NCBI RefSeq assembly: GCF_011397635.1
Contig: NC_064755.1
Coordinates: 36,624,059 to 36,688,058 of the forward strand
Direction of reading: 5' to 3'
Origin: Epinephelus fuscoguttatus
Lineage: Eukaryota; Chordata; Actinopteri; Perciformes; Serranidae
DNA: 64,000 nt
The position numbers and the translations under genes are program-made. The notes under the pieces are model-generated. The model searched no databases. It worked only from the letters and a program-made list of their open reading frames with translations, and had not been told where the DNA came from. Positions 1 through 10,869 of the stretch are shown here, piece by piece. Each line of letters starts with the position of its first letter. The first letter of the stretch is position 1.

Positions 1-606
1 TGTTTTATTTAAAGAGAATCTGATTTAAGACCTGCAAGATCAGACTGTTTGCACTTTTCTCGATAATTCCTCGATTGTTTTGATCTGCAGCTCCTAAACA
101 CACTCAGACCTGAATTCAGGCCTCAATTCGTTACGCTATAGGTTAAAAAAAAAGAAGTCTCTTTTGGTGAGGGGGGTAAAGGGGGTCAGGGAGCTTTAAC
201 TCGGTGACAAAGCCTCATTTGCAGGTCAATGCGATGGCACACTCGCCTCTCTTCTCCATCCAGCTCGTCTTTGTTCCCTGTCGCCTGCGCCGATGCCAGA
301 TGGTCATGGAAAATGCTAATTCCCCTTGGCTGATTTTCCTCCTTTCTATATTTAATTGCAGCCTTTGCAGACAGTCCCGTTAATTGTGTGTTTTGAGGGG
401 AAAATGCAATTTGAGTTTTTTTTTCTCTTCTCTGAAATTATATTACATTTGCATGAAGCCCCAAAGCCACTGTATGTGTCACAGTGGTTTAAACGTCAGA
501 CCCAAAATGGAGCAACATTTCGGAGGAACTTGTGATGCATTTTACTGAGAACTGAGGAGACTGTATTAGCAACCAATGTGATTAATTACTAAAGATAGAA
601 CAGACT

Positions 607-643
<37 letters not shown>

Positions 644-3060
644 GGCCACATTGTGCCTGAAAGATTAATTTTTAAGATCGACTTTTGCATGGACTATATT
701 TATTTAACATTACTCAGCGCTTCTTTAATTACACTGATAAAAAGATCGAACAGATTGAGACTGAAATAGATATTAATGTATTCCTTTTCTTCTCGGTAAT
801 CCAAGTGATCACCGTTTCAAAATAAATGACACCAGATAAAAGCAGTTTTCCTCCCTGTTTTATTTTGACGCACTTTTTATTTTAGAATGAATACATGTTT
901 TATAAATTAAAATAAATTAAAAAATGTTTTTCTTTAAAGGAATGAGGGCTTGTTTATATAAAGTCTTAGTGCTCTTAATAAAAAATATATTGCTTTTGTT
1001 AAAGTCTTATACATCGATCCATTTTCAGAAGGTCAGAATAATTTTTATCCAGCCCAGCATCATGTCCCTGAACGCAGCATAACTCACAGTAAATGTTACA
1101 CAATACACGTCCAAACATTTTAGCTTAATTTTAACTGATTAAAGAAAAAAGCATTAAGATTTTATTGATGACTGGGACAAATGAAACTGTGGGTGTGAGT
1201 TAAAGGTCACATGGGAGGCTGAAGGGCTCACGACGCTGACTGCCTCCATCAGCAGCTGGTTGTTTAATTATATTCCATTGTAGTGGGCTTGTTAATGAGG
1301 TCTGTATGTTAGCTGTCATCTCTTTCCTTTATGTCCATCATACATACAGCAGGGGCTGAATTAAGTTATCATATTCTGTGAGTGGAGCCCATTTAAACTG
1401 TAAAAACCCACCGAGTCATATAAGGCCTAAGCATGGAGGCTTGTATTATTTGGGATAAATCTAACATATTATTATGCATTTACAGTCTGATTAAAATGAT
1501 TTACTGTTCAAGATACAGCTACGTTTGCTTTTCCACGTTTAAAGAGAAGCTTACCGAGTTGAATTTCAGGCCTTAACCTGTGACCTCTCCTGCAATGGCT
1601 CAAATTCAATACCTTTTTGAGAGAACGAAAGCGATTTAAAGTTCTATTTATTGGGACAAATTTTATATAGTTGCACAGCTGTAGAGACAAATAAAGGAAG
1701 ATGACCCCTTTAACTCTGAGGGGGGACTTGAGCCCTTGAATGTGTCCAGTCTCCAGCATAGAGGGGACTTCATTAAAGTAACACATGAACAGCTGTTGTC
1801 TTTAACATGTAAACCATTGAGAATTTAAAACTACACTGAATGGCCTCGCAGCTCCCCGTGGGCATATGGGCGTTAATTAGCTGGATATAGCCATAGATTA
1901 ATTATAATATTTTTTTTCTCGCCCATTCGTATCAATAGAGCAGCCAGACAAAGTGTCTTTTGTTCTCTGATGCAGGACATTCTGTGGCTGACTGAATGGG
2001 TCTTGGCTATGTCTACATGGATTTGCCATATGGCAACAAAAAGGAAAGAATGGAGCCGGAGAGCGCTTTGTGTTGGAAATCAGAACAAACCCGTCAGAGC
2101 TTATGGGCTGCATAGAGCTGACAAAGTCACTCTGGCCATCAAAAGTCTCCATTTTCATCAAAACATTCATGTCACACAGTCAAAGCGATTCAACCCAATG
2201 GAGAAACTTATGGAAAAATTATGAAATGTTGCCTTTTGTTTCCTGCATGCGTGCGCGCACTGTCAAGGCCCACTGCGCGCACATTCACACACTGCTGCAT
2301 TTGGCTTCTTTCAATTAAGGGTAAACTTGCAAGTATGACCTGTTGAATGGTTTGTTTCAATAGACGAGGACAATTACAAAGACTAGTAGTTTTCTTTTTC
2401 CAGCTCTGGCAGGTGGCCTCCACGCCCGGTGTATCCACGGCGGGGTAAACAGTGTGTGTGAGTGGGTCTTTAGAGGGCTTGTTGAGTGCGGGTGGATGTG
2501 GGGGTGTCGTCGTGGCGGACAAAGCGGGGATCCAAAGGCAGCTGCTGCTTCTTTAGAGGGGCGAAAGGGCCTTTAAATCCCAGCCTATATCCCGCAGCTG
2601 CCATGCGGCCCAAGGCTGCACGTTTGAATGCGTTTTCCCCCCGCAAGGTATACGAGCCCATAGAGGCAGACAGATACGGGCGGAGCTCAATGAAAAGTAA
2701 TGTACCTGCGCCCCCGGGGGAGGTGGAGAGTCATAAATGTCTGCGATTACACTGCGTGGATTCTAGGTGGTGTCTATTGTGCATACTTTGCACCGATGCC
2801 TGAGTGAAACATAATAAATCACATCTAAAATTATTCATAAGACCTGCAGCCAATAAGCAGAATACACGCAGCTTTCATTTAAAGCACAATAAAGCTGTTA
2901 TTTTTCTAAATGTAAAAATCACGAGGCAGAAACCAGACAACACAAAGTCTCTTTTCTCGGTTTCAGTTGCAAGACTTAATTTGACTCACACAGTTTCACA
3001 ACACCCCAAAACTAAACAGGACACAAACACACAACAAATCCGCTTTACAGTTGAAGTGAA
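1..3060. other. Noncoding region downstream of cdkn1c
   Basis: No gene is recognised in this stretch; the open frames are short and low-complexity or match nothing I know. It is mostly AT-rich. It holds a (CA)n tract at 610-641, alternating purine-pyrimidine (GCGC/CGTG-type) sequence near 2246-2284, and a GC-rich patch at about 2480-2770. Two blocks, about 200-480 and 1210-1390, are unusually free of simple repeats and rich in AATTA/TAAT homeodomain-type cores, the look of conserved vertebrate noncoding elements. That is an impression from composition, not an alignment. Confidence 0.5.
610..641. repeat. (CA)n microsatellite
   Basis: An uninterrupted CA dinucleotide run of about 16 units is read directly from the sequence. 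It lies between AT-rich unique DNA and has no associated gene. Confidence 0.95.
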
Positions 3061-3064
3061 AAAT

Positions 3065-4275
3065 ATTTTATTCTCATCTCTTACAAGACATAATTAGGGC
3101 ACTTGTATGAAACCACAAAACAAAACAAAAAAAAAACAAACAAAAAAAAAAACACGGCTCAGAAACACAATGAAACCTATTTTTTTCCTTTTCAAGTGTG
3201 GACTACTATGGGGGAAGCTACATGATTGCAAAACCTCACAAAAAAAATATCACAAAATGGAAATAATAAAATAAAATAAAAATATGCCCTTTGGCTAAAT
3301 CAACAAGGCATTTAACAAATATAAAGAAACATAAATAAATTATAAGTTAGAATAGTCTTAAAATATACATTTACAGGAAAAAAAAACAGAACAGAAATAA
3401 ACATTTATAGGCTGTTGTCTCTATAAAGCTGTACACTTTTGGCCAGTGTAGACAATTATTTTAAAGTAATTTAGGATTGCACAGATGTTAAAACATTTAA
3501 CACTGTCGAGTGGCTGTATGCAAAAGCAACAATGAATGCTACATTTGTACTGGATAGAAGTCATTCGGCGAAATGTCCTCTCTCTTTCTTTCCTCCTCCC
3601 CAAACCGTTCAGTCCTGAGAGTCTGGTCCGGTGTTCAGGCTGCGCTCCGCCGGGGCGCACCGAGCCCAAGCAACCGGCCGGTCGGGCTTCTTTCTCCCAT
3701 ACACCATCCCCCATATTCTCCATTCTCCGGAGGTTTAAGTTGCAGGGAGAAACATCCTCATCTCGATCCTCAAAATGCGCAGGCAAATAGTGCAAAAACA
3801 CCTGAAGAAAGAGGGAATAACACACGGTGAGTTACAGGAGGAACCGTCATTCCGGAGAAAAAGACGCGAGTCAGCTTTCTGAGGAAACAGGAGATGTAAC
3901 CTCAGCAGCAGGCGTCACCCTTTACCCAAGCCTTTTCCCGCCACATCGTGACGCACATTCCCCTCCCCCCAGCCACGGGTGTTACTACAGCTACTACTAT
4001 CACTACAACTGCGATTTCACCACCACAAGCCCTCCCCACCCCCCTCCCTGATATGACTGTCTGCACTTTATGGCTCACGTAATCATTTCCAGTTAGCGCA
4101 GGAAAAACAAAACAAAAATCATTTATTATGAGACAGCTATAAACGCAGGTCTTATTATTAATAATTAACAGTTTGTTTGCCTGAGGTGTAACAAAGCGGA
4201 GCTTTCATATTAGACTGGTTTTAAAGATTTTTAACGGTTTGAGCAGTTTGGAAAATACGATAAATCTTCATACCT
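3065..4275 (-). other. cdkn1c: cdkn1c 3' UTR, with a probable 3'-UTR intron
   Basis: The TGA stop is followed two bases later by a donor-like AAG/GTATG on the minus strand (about 4268-4275). A pyrimidine-rich tract ending in TTCAG on the minus strand near 3800 is a plausible acceptor. This suggests the 3' UTR is split by an intron of about 470 bp. The final exon would run left to a minus-strand AATAAA at 3067-3072. This stretch is A/T-rich with several A-runs around 3110-3150. The UTR assignment is an inference from signals only; other polyadenylation sites are possible. Confidence 0.5.
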
Positions 4276-5081
4276 TCAACGGATCCTCTTTCGTGGAGTT
4301 TGTTCCACCGGGATTGGAGACTTGGAGAGGTGGCAAGCGCTCATATCATTAGATTTTTTATCAGCAGCCCTCCTTCGTTTCACGAAATAGTCTGTGGGAA
4401 CGAAGAAACACAGTTAATACACATAAATCAACCTGAGTCGAAATTACGCACACGGGAGACAGACAGGATGTAATTTGGATACAGTGCGCAGCCCTGAAGC
4501 CAAATGCGCCCACAGCCTTAGTATCATCTTTACAGTGCTTTAAATTTACCTGTGATGTGTGTGTTGTTGTTAGAAGTGTCCGTCCTCTTGCGTCTAACAC
4601 ACGGGACCTGTCTGTGAGCCGGCTTCCCTGAGTTGAGCTTGTCTGTGCGGTTCTCCTGGTTAACCTCCACCGGGCAGGGAGTGCTGCTGCTTTCTGGCAC
4701 GGCCAAGCGCTCCAGTACATCCATATCAGGGGTGTCCGGGAGAACAGAGTCCGTGGAGGGCCTCTGCTTGACGGGTGTCTCAGGCACCCTGGTCCTGCCG
4801 TTCTGTACAGAGTCCTGATAAAACACCGGGGTCGTATCCACGGGCACCTCTTCCCACTCGTAATCCCCACCCAGCGGGGTGTTGGTCTCGAAATTAAAGT
4901 TCCATCTCTGCTGGTCCCGCTCGGAAATCTCCCGCAGCTTGGATTTCATCTCCTGGCTCAGCTCTTCGTGATCCACCGGTCCAAAGAGGTTGCGGCAGAC
5001 GCTTGTGCGTCTGTGGAGGGGGAAGGTCCTCCTGGCCACCAGCCTCTCCAGTGCGCTGCTCGATAACTGGACGTTGGACAT
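4276..5081 (-). CDS. cdkn1c: Cyclin-dependent kinase inhibitor 1C (p57/Kip2)
   Basis: This encodes a nuclear Cip/Kip protein that binds cyclin-CDK complexes and blocks G1/S progression. There are two coding exons, 5081-4550 and 4391-4276 (532+116 bp, 215 aa), joined by GT-AG with the Asp178 codon split. The start is the ATG at 5081-5079, giving the family N-terminus. The CDK-inhibitory domain is intact: cyclin-binding RNLFG at residues 30-34, RWNFNF at 59-64, EWEEV at 75-79 and the FYQ helix at 87-89. The C-terminus has a basic segment after D178-Y179-F180 and ends in the QT box VEQTPRKRIR (206-215), which distinguishes p57 from p21. Thr209 matches the conserved QT-box threonine. The mammalian proline/PAPA middle region is absent, as expected for a fish protein. 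p27 (cdkn1b) is the main alternative, but the QT-box ending favours cdkn1c. A paralogue suffix (ca/cb) cannot be decided here. Confidence 0.93.
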
Positions 5082-5283
5082 CTCCAAAAATCTTTCCAAC
5101 AAAAACACCAGAAATTAAAAAAAGATGCGGAATTAAGCAGATTGATCCCTGATGTCAGATAGTGTCAGATTATCAAGTGTTGTTGTTGTTCTGCGTAAAG
5201 TGAGTGTCTCCTTCTCCTCTCGCCTCGCACGTCTCTCCCTCTCACACACTTCTGTTTAAATGTACCTTCTCGGTGAGATGTGG

Positions 5284-5345
5284 AGTATATAATCTTCCAA
5301 CAACTCCCCAGTCAGAGAAGCCACCTCTGGCGACTCTCTCATTGG
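5284..5345 (-). promoter_or_regulatory. cdkn1c: cdkn1c core promoter (CCAAT and TATA boxes)
   Basis: On the minus strand a CCAAT box (5345-5341) lies about 50 bp upstream of a TATA-like TATATA (5291-5286). A start site about 25-30 bp further on, near 5260, would give a 5' UTR of roughly 180 bp before the ATG at 5081. The spacing is typical for a regulated vertebrate promoter. It is predicted from motifs only. Confidence 0.6.
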
Positions 5346-5349
5346 TTAC

Positions 5350-7480
5350 TTTAAGTCCAACCCTCTCCAAAACACGCACAGCCCCCACCCTGATTTCCCA
5401 TCAGCCCCTGGTGCTCATTTGGCTGTGCGCCGAGCAGAGCGCAGCGATTTGGGTTTTCAACTGGAGCGTCAAATCTCTGCGAACAGTGAGCGGACTCAGC
5501 GTCAAAGTGATGGAGCTGCACTTTTTGGATCGCCGCTGGGTACTTACACAAGCAGCTGGTTGCTTTGCATCCATTATCGGACACGAGTGTTTTTTCCTCC
5601 CTCTTCTGCACAGTTACTGCTGCGCTTTGCACTCGATAACGGACCTACAGAGGATCAGTCGTCTCATGTTATGAAAGCACTACATGGTTGTTGAACCATT
5701 TTACAGCCTCGATGGAAACAAATGTAAAGCAAACGTATGTCGCTGGTTTCCTTCTCTGTCCGATGTTTGACCCCAGCATATACAGTAGCCTACATGCACC
5801 CTCCTGTCCCAGCACACTCCCTTCTTTTTTTCTCTCTCATCACAATAAGAGCTCCTCTGGTTATGAAACGTGTGCACTCAGCCGTCTGCGTGGATTTTAC
5901 ACTGAGAGAGCTCCTTCGGTTTTACGCACATGAGCGAGTAAACATTAAGAGAAGACAGGGTCATAAATAAAACATGTTTTCCGCCCAGCTGAGCAGTTAT
6001 CAACTCTTTAAGCTCTTCTTCAGCAGAATTATCAGCGAAATGAAATTGTGTCCTTTCTTTATTTTCCTTCTAACTGATTCTACTCCGTCATGTGTTAAAC
6101 AGATCACTGTAATGCACTTTAATTGTGATTTACAACCAACTTTTCAACACTGACAAGAAAATTAAACCCCTGCAGTGACAAAAAGACATGTCATGCTCAA
6201 TTTACCGTGAAAACCAAAGTGTCATTATCACATTGGATTAAAACAGGTGTTCACCTCCAGTGTGCAACAGCAAAGTTACGCACAAAGGTATAAATCACCG
6301 CTGCCATGGCACAATCAGGCTAAGTGTACGTGCGTGTGTGCACGTGGAGGATCATTCTTCAGTAACTGTCATGCATCATTATTCAGTTCATTCTGAGCTG
6401 AAACTTTCCTCAAAGTCAGAACAAACCTTCAGTAACTGAGCGCACAGTGTCTGCAGAGTGTATCCGGTCTGCTGTCCTCAGATCCAAACAGTCAGGACGC
6501 TCAGACAACGCCTTAGTAGTGCAGGATAGGTGCACAGCAGCCCCTAGTGGCACAGACGTGGTACTGCAGTATGAGCTTGTTAAACATGCAAACAAGCCTT
6601 CCTAAAATAAAACCCAGATTTGTGAGAGTGGACACTTCCACCATGAGTCACATTATCTACATTTAATTTTTTTTTGTGTGTTACACCTGCTATAAGGTGT
6701 GTATATTGATCCTGATGTGGAATATCTTGACTGCACATGCATTTAATTCATGTACACAAGCCTAGGATGACATACTGTGTCTGTCTAACTTTTACATTTG
6801 TGTTTTTCTACCATTCTTACCTATCGTGGTCATCTCTTGTTTGTTTCATGCTAAATTTCCATCCTCTGGATCAACACATTTAACTGCATCTCATCTCGTC
6901 TTATATTTTAATGTGCTAATGGAGTCGCTGTAAACATTTTTATCATCATTTATTTATTTATTTATTTACACCTTTGTACAGAGAACAGAGTGAGCAGATA
7001 ACAGCTCAACAATACACTGCGTCTGTCTCTGTGTACAGGACACTTTCTTGTGACACCCTGATGTCATGTGAGAGTCACCTATAGGTTAATAATAGGGCAC
7101 ATGTGACATGTGGGAGTTACTTGAGTCACATGAATTTAAGTGTGAGACCACCTGGGGAGAGGTGTGAGGAGGCATTGTTAAGCAGCAGCCTGCTTATTAA
7201 AGGCCAGGTGCTCTCTGAAAGTGCTGTCCCTTCACCAGGTGATGTGCTGTCCTCAGGTTGGACATATGATTGAGCTATAGTGATGCTACAAATGAATCTA
7301 CATAGGCACACATAGCATCATTAGGTGGTAAGCAGCAGCTGGAGTGATCAAATCTTGTGAGTGATCAATAATCAGTAATGATTTCCTGATTTACATAAAT
7401 GGTAACTACATCCTCTACAATAAAATAATCAATGGGAACTGACACAACATTATGCAGCTATATGGTTATTGTGACAAATA
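5350..7480. other. Intergenic region upstream of cdkn1c
   Basis: No gene is recognised. The first few hundred bases (to about 5700) are relatively GC-rich and probably belong to the cdkn1c upstream regulatory region. The rest is AT-rich unique sequence with a short TTTA run at about 6946-6966. The open frames are short and resemble no known protein. Confidence 0.45.
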
Positions 7481-7489
7481 ACTATAAAT

Positions 7490-8073
7490 CACTGGATCCC
7501 AACCCGGGGGCCAAAGCTTTACAGGGTTGTCATGGGGCCTTCTTGATTTTAAGGGGTGAAAGAAAACTTTTTATAAAACACACAGTAGGCCTATATCTCA
7601 GCATTTCATTCGTTTCTGTGAGTAAACAAAATAAAATAAAATGGTAATTTTAAAGTTTAGATTATTAGTTAAGATATAAACTTAAAAGAAAGTCTCACAG
7701 GATAAGGGCACAGTGAAGACCTGAACACTGACAGAGCCGTCACTTTCTGCTTGTGTTAGAAAAGTACACTGTTAAAGCAACCAAAGAGCTAACTGAACAA
7801 TGGCCAAAAATATCCATAATACAGAGAATTAATTGTATGATATTTAAAGGAAATAATCTGCTCCAAATTCATCCAAATCACAGTCAGTTTCTGCAGTTAT
7901 TGTGTTCTCTATTTGGGTTCATTGTACAATTTATCAGTTTTTCGGTACTGTTATTGTTATGCTTTGAACATAATATGAAATTTCCATAAAATATGTCACT
8001 TAGTCAGGGGTCATCATCAGTTTACTCAATGATAGATAAGGAGTCCTTTAAGGAAAAAGGTTGGAAACCACTG
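7490..8073. mobile_element. hAT-like nonautonomous DNA transposon with 8-bp TSD
   Basis: The element starts CACTGGATCCCAACC and ends GGTTGGAAACCACTG, a short imperfect terminal inverted repeat. It is flanked by exact copies of CTATAAAT (7482-7489 and 8074-8081), an 8-bp target-site duplication as made by hAT transposases. The body is AT-rich and has no transposase-like ORF, so it is nonautonomous. The 584-bp length is read from the boundaries. Confidence 0.75.
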
Positions 8074-8364
8074 CTATAAATAACATCTTGGGAAACAATA
8101 GTCCTTACTACTACACACTACTGTTGAATGTATGTTTAACATATGATGCACATACTGTACATATTTCTTAGTTATATTTCTATGCATGCCATGTGTTGTA
8201 AATCCTAACAAAATGCACATATTTTATATTTTTAAACAGTACATACTAGTTTTATTCATTGTAACATAGCACAATGTACATGTTTTTTATATTTTAAAAT
8301 GTTTCACATATTAGTGTTAAACATTTTGGCATAATGAACATATTTTTTATGATTTTCATACTTC

Positions 8365-8855
8365 TTAAGATGGGATAAAATCCCTTATTCGTCCCACAGT
8401 GGGGAAATTTGCAGAGGGATAGTGTAAACAGGAAGCATCAGTTGAAAAAAAATACAAAGCAATATATAAATACATAAAATAAGTAAAGTAAAGAAAAACA
8501 AAGAGCTATATAATAAGCAAACAATATATTAAAAAAACCATAAAGCAATATAATAAGGGAGCACCCAAAAGAAACAGAATATAATAGGAGACAGACTGAA
8601 TGACTGATTTCACATTACTGACCGATGGAAGTATTGATATTGCACACTCGACAGGCTGAGCAGCAAATATACATTATTGCAGGTATCATTGTAGAGATTT
8701 GACAGTTAGTATATACAGATGAGCAATGACTGATTGTTCAGTTTTATTTCTCCTTAATGTAATTCTCTGTTCTATACATCAGAGCCACTGTAATTTATCA
8801 CAATTTTCCCCCAGTGATAAATAAAGTGTCTCTGATTCTGATTATACAGCTCACC
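8365..8855. repeat. Two LINE 3'-end fragments facing outward
   Basis: The left part (about 8370-8420), read on the minus strand, ends in the ATTTCCCCACTGTGGGACGA-type tail of Rex/L2-like fish LINEs. The right part (about 8745-8850), read on the plus strand, ends in a comparable CAATTTTCCCCCAGTGATAA tail followed by AATAAAG and TCTGATTCTGATT repeats. AT-rich sequence lies between them. The family assignment is from tail resemblance only. Confidence 0.55.
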
Positions 8856-8859
8856 TGAT

Positions 8860-9900
8860 GTGATCTTTTCTGCGTCTTTTACATAAATTCAGATATTTTT
8901 GTCTTGATTGTTGCTGTTCTTTAATCATAAAAATGACAAGATCAGAATGTTTGGTCTCTTAAGTTGAGCTGTGATTAATGCCACACCTACCTAATGATCT
9001 CTGACATCATTTTGGCTCTGATTATAAACATGAAACAAGAAATCTCCATGTGTTGTTTGTTGGCTCCCTCTAGTGGTGAAATATATTCACCAATATGTGG
9101 CCTTTTTATTAGCCTGATTTAAAGCAAGAGTATTTAAACAGAAACCCAATAGTATCTCATACATTATTGATTAAAGTATCCACTTTCACCTTATTGACAT
9201 TCCTTGTAATCAATAAACTGCATTAGCATTACATTACTAAGAGGGTTACAGGCCGTGATGATTAGCAGAACCTGTGCTTTTGTTCTGACATCAAACATCC
9301 CTGAGCAGAATATTATCTTCCTTGTCACATCTTATTACTCAATTTCAAACTGGTCACAGATGAACTTTGACAAGCTGGAGAAAGACTTATGTTCCTCAGG
9401 CGAACTTTCAAAGAGACATTTTTGCATTAGTTATCTTTCAAAGGGAAGATAATCTCACAGCTTTCATCGGAGCAGCAGGTCAGTCGACTGGTGTGATGTC
9501 CTTCAGCTTTATTCTCTCTGACACACACACGCACATACCTCCACACTGGCTTAACCTGCTCTTTGACAGAAATGGAAATACCCCGAGGGCTAAATGCAAA
9601 GTTTGAAAGGTTCTCCAGACTTTTGTGGCGATAGCAGACAAAAACTGGAAACAGGTTTGGACAGAATGTGTTTGAAGGTGATGTGCAGGAGCCTTGAATG
9701 TGCTGCAGCTATTGTCAAAGATCCAATACATCACTGCTAAACCTTGACCCTGAGAACAAGTTTGTATGTAAAGTTAGATTAAAGTCAAATTAGACTTTCT
9801 GTTGAAGCTCTGTATGTCAACGGTACATCATTTTTTGTATTGAACTGTTCTTGTTTTTATTCAAGTTGATGTTTTATTTGCATCTGCCACTTTAAAGGGG
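8860..9900. other. Intergenic sequence, nothing recognised
   Basis: AT-rich unique-looking sequence. Short frames at about 9255-9734 show no recognisable domain. I see no RNA gene or clear repeat here. Confidence 0.4.
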
Positions 9901-10330
9901 GACTTTGCCCATTTTCAAAATTCATATCTATTATTCCAGTGGTCTAAGACAGCCCAAGAATGTAAGTAGATATGAACTAAGTCTGGAGCTGCCTCATAAA
10001 CAATGAACTGGAAAAGATGTTATAGATGACACTGAGAGCACCCAGGGGAAGGGTACATGGCTGATTTTTCTTTTTTTTAGAGCTGAGAACACTACATTAG
10101 AACAAAGCTTATTTTGGTATAAAAAAATTAAGACAGACCATCAGTGGGTCCATAAAATCAGGCTCCCATTCATTATCTATGGAGCAGCTCTTGACTAGTG
10201 ATGGGCAAAGCAGTTCTTCAGATGTTACTGAATCACTAGAATCAGTTCATTAAAAAGATTCGTTCAAAAGATTCATTCACCGAATCGTTCAGTGCTTGGC
10301 GGGAGGAGCCCTGACTGTGTACTGCGTAGT
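9893..10330. repeat. Degenerate interspersed-repeat sequence
   Basis: From about 9893 (AAAGGGGGACTTTGCCC) to about 10200 (CCCATTCATTATCTATGGAG) the sequence resembles a common teleost interspersed repeat. It is followed at 10200-10300 by GATTC-rich imperfect direct repeats (AAAAAGATTCGTTCAAAAGATTC). No ends with a target-site duplication were found. This is recognition by pattern and the family is unknown. Confidence 0.4.
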
Positions 10331-10461
10331 CCGACTCACTGAAATGATACATGGCTAAGCTGCTGCTGCGTCTGCCCTGCACTGCACGACCTCAGCCCGA
10401 GAGAGCGGTGTTCGCGTTCCGTAACATTGTAAAGCCAAACCCTGTTCTTTTTTCCTAAACC

Positions 10462-10856
10462 TAGTCTCGCTCACCAGACCTTTCTCAAGAAAAGAAAGGT
10501 CTGGCTGCGCCGACTCTCACTTTAAGATTGGAGGAAAAAAAACGAAAAAAAAGCTTTTTTTATTTCTTTCAACCAATCACAATCGTTCTTGGCGGTGCCA
10601 CAGCAATGGTGCGCTTGCAAAAATATTGCCGGGGGGAAACAGGTTTTGGTGTAACACGCCCACAAAAATATCGCCTACAGGACGCGAACCATGGCAGAAA
10701 AATAGCTACATCCCGCAAGATCAAACACTGCAAAAGTTAGTAAAGGACGTTTTTCGACTATGACAACCGGAGGTGATAGGGCGGGACTTCAGCAGGTGGC
10801 TCATTCCGCCCAATGAGAGGCTGATCTATGCAGCGAACTTCCGCCCACTCAGACTA
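10462..10856. mobile_element. MITE with perfect 9-bp TSD
   Basis: The element begins TAGTCTCGCTC and ends CACTCAGACTA, so the termini are inverted (TAGTCT/AGACTA). It is flanked by exact TCCTAAACC repeats at 10453-10461 and 10857-10865. Inside, CCAGACCTTTCT (10474-10485) and its perfect complement (10493-10504) form a 12-bp-stem hairpin. It is 395 bp long and GC-rich relative to its surroundings. A 9-bp duplication fits Mutator-like elements better than hAT (8 bp), but the superfamily is not certain. No coding capacity is seen. Confidence 0.72.
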
Positions 10857-10869
10857 TCCTAAACCCAAC

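Noticed and set aside
1-3000. A KCNQ1OT1-like imprinting transcript or kcnq1 exons next to cdkn1c
   Set aside because: No kcnq1 exon is recognisable in the window and imprinting of this type is a mammalian feature; nothing in the sequence supports it.
3421-3830. Open frames on both strands near the cdkn1c 3' end
   Set aside because: No family resemblance; they overlap the predicted 3' UTR exon and intron of cdkn1c.
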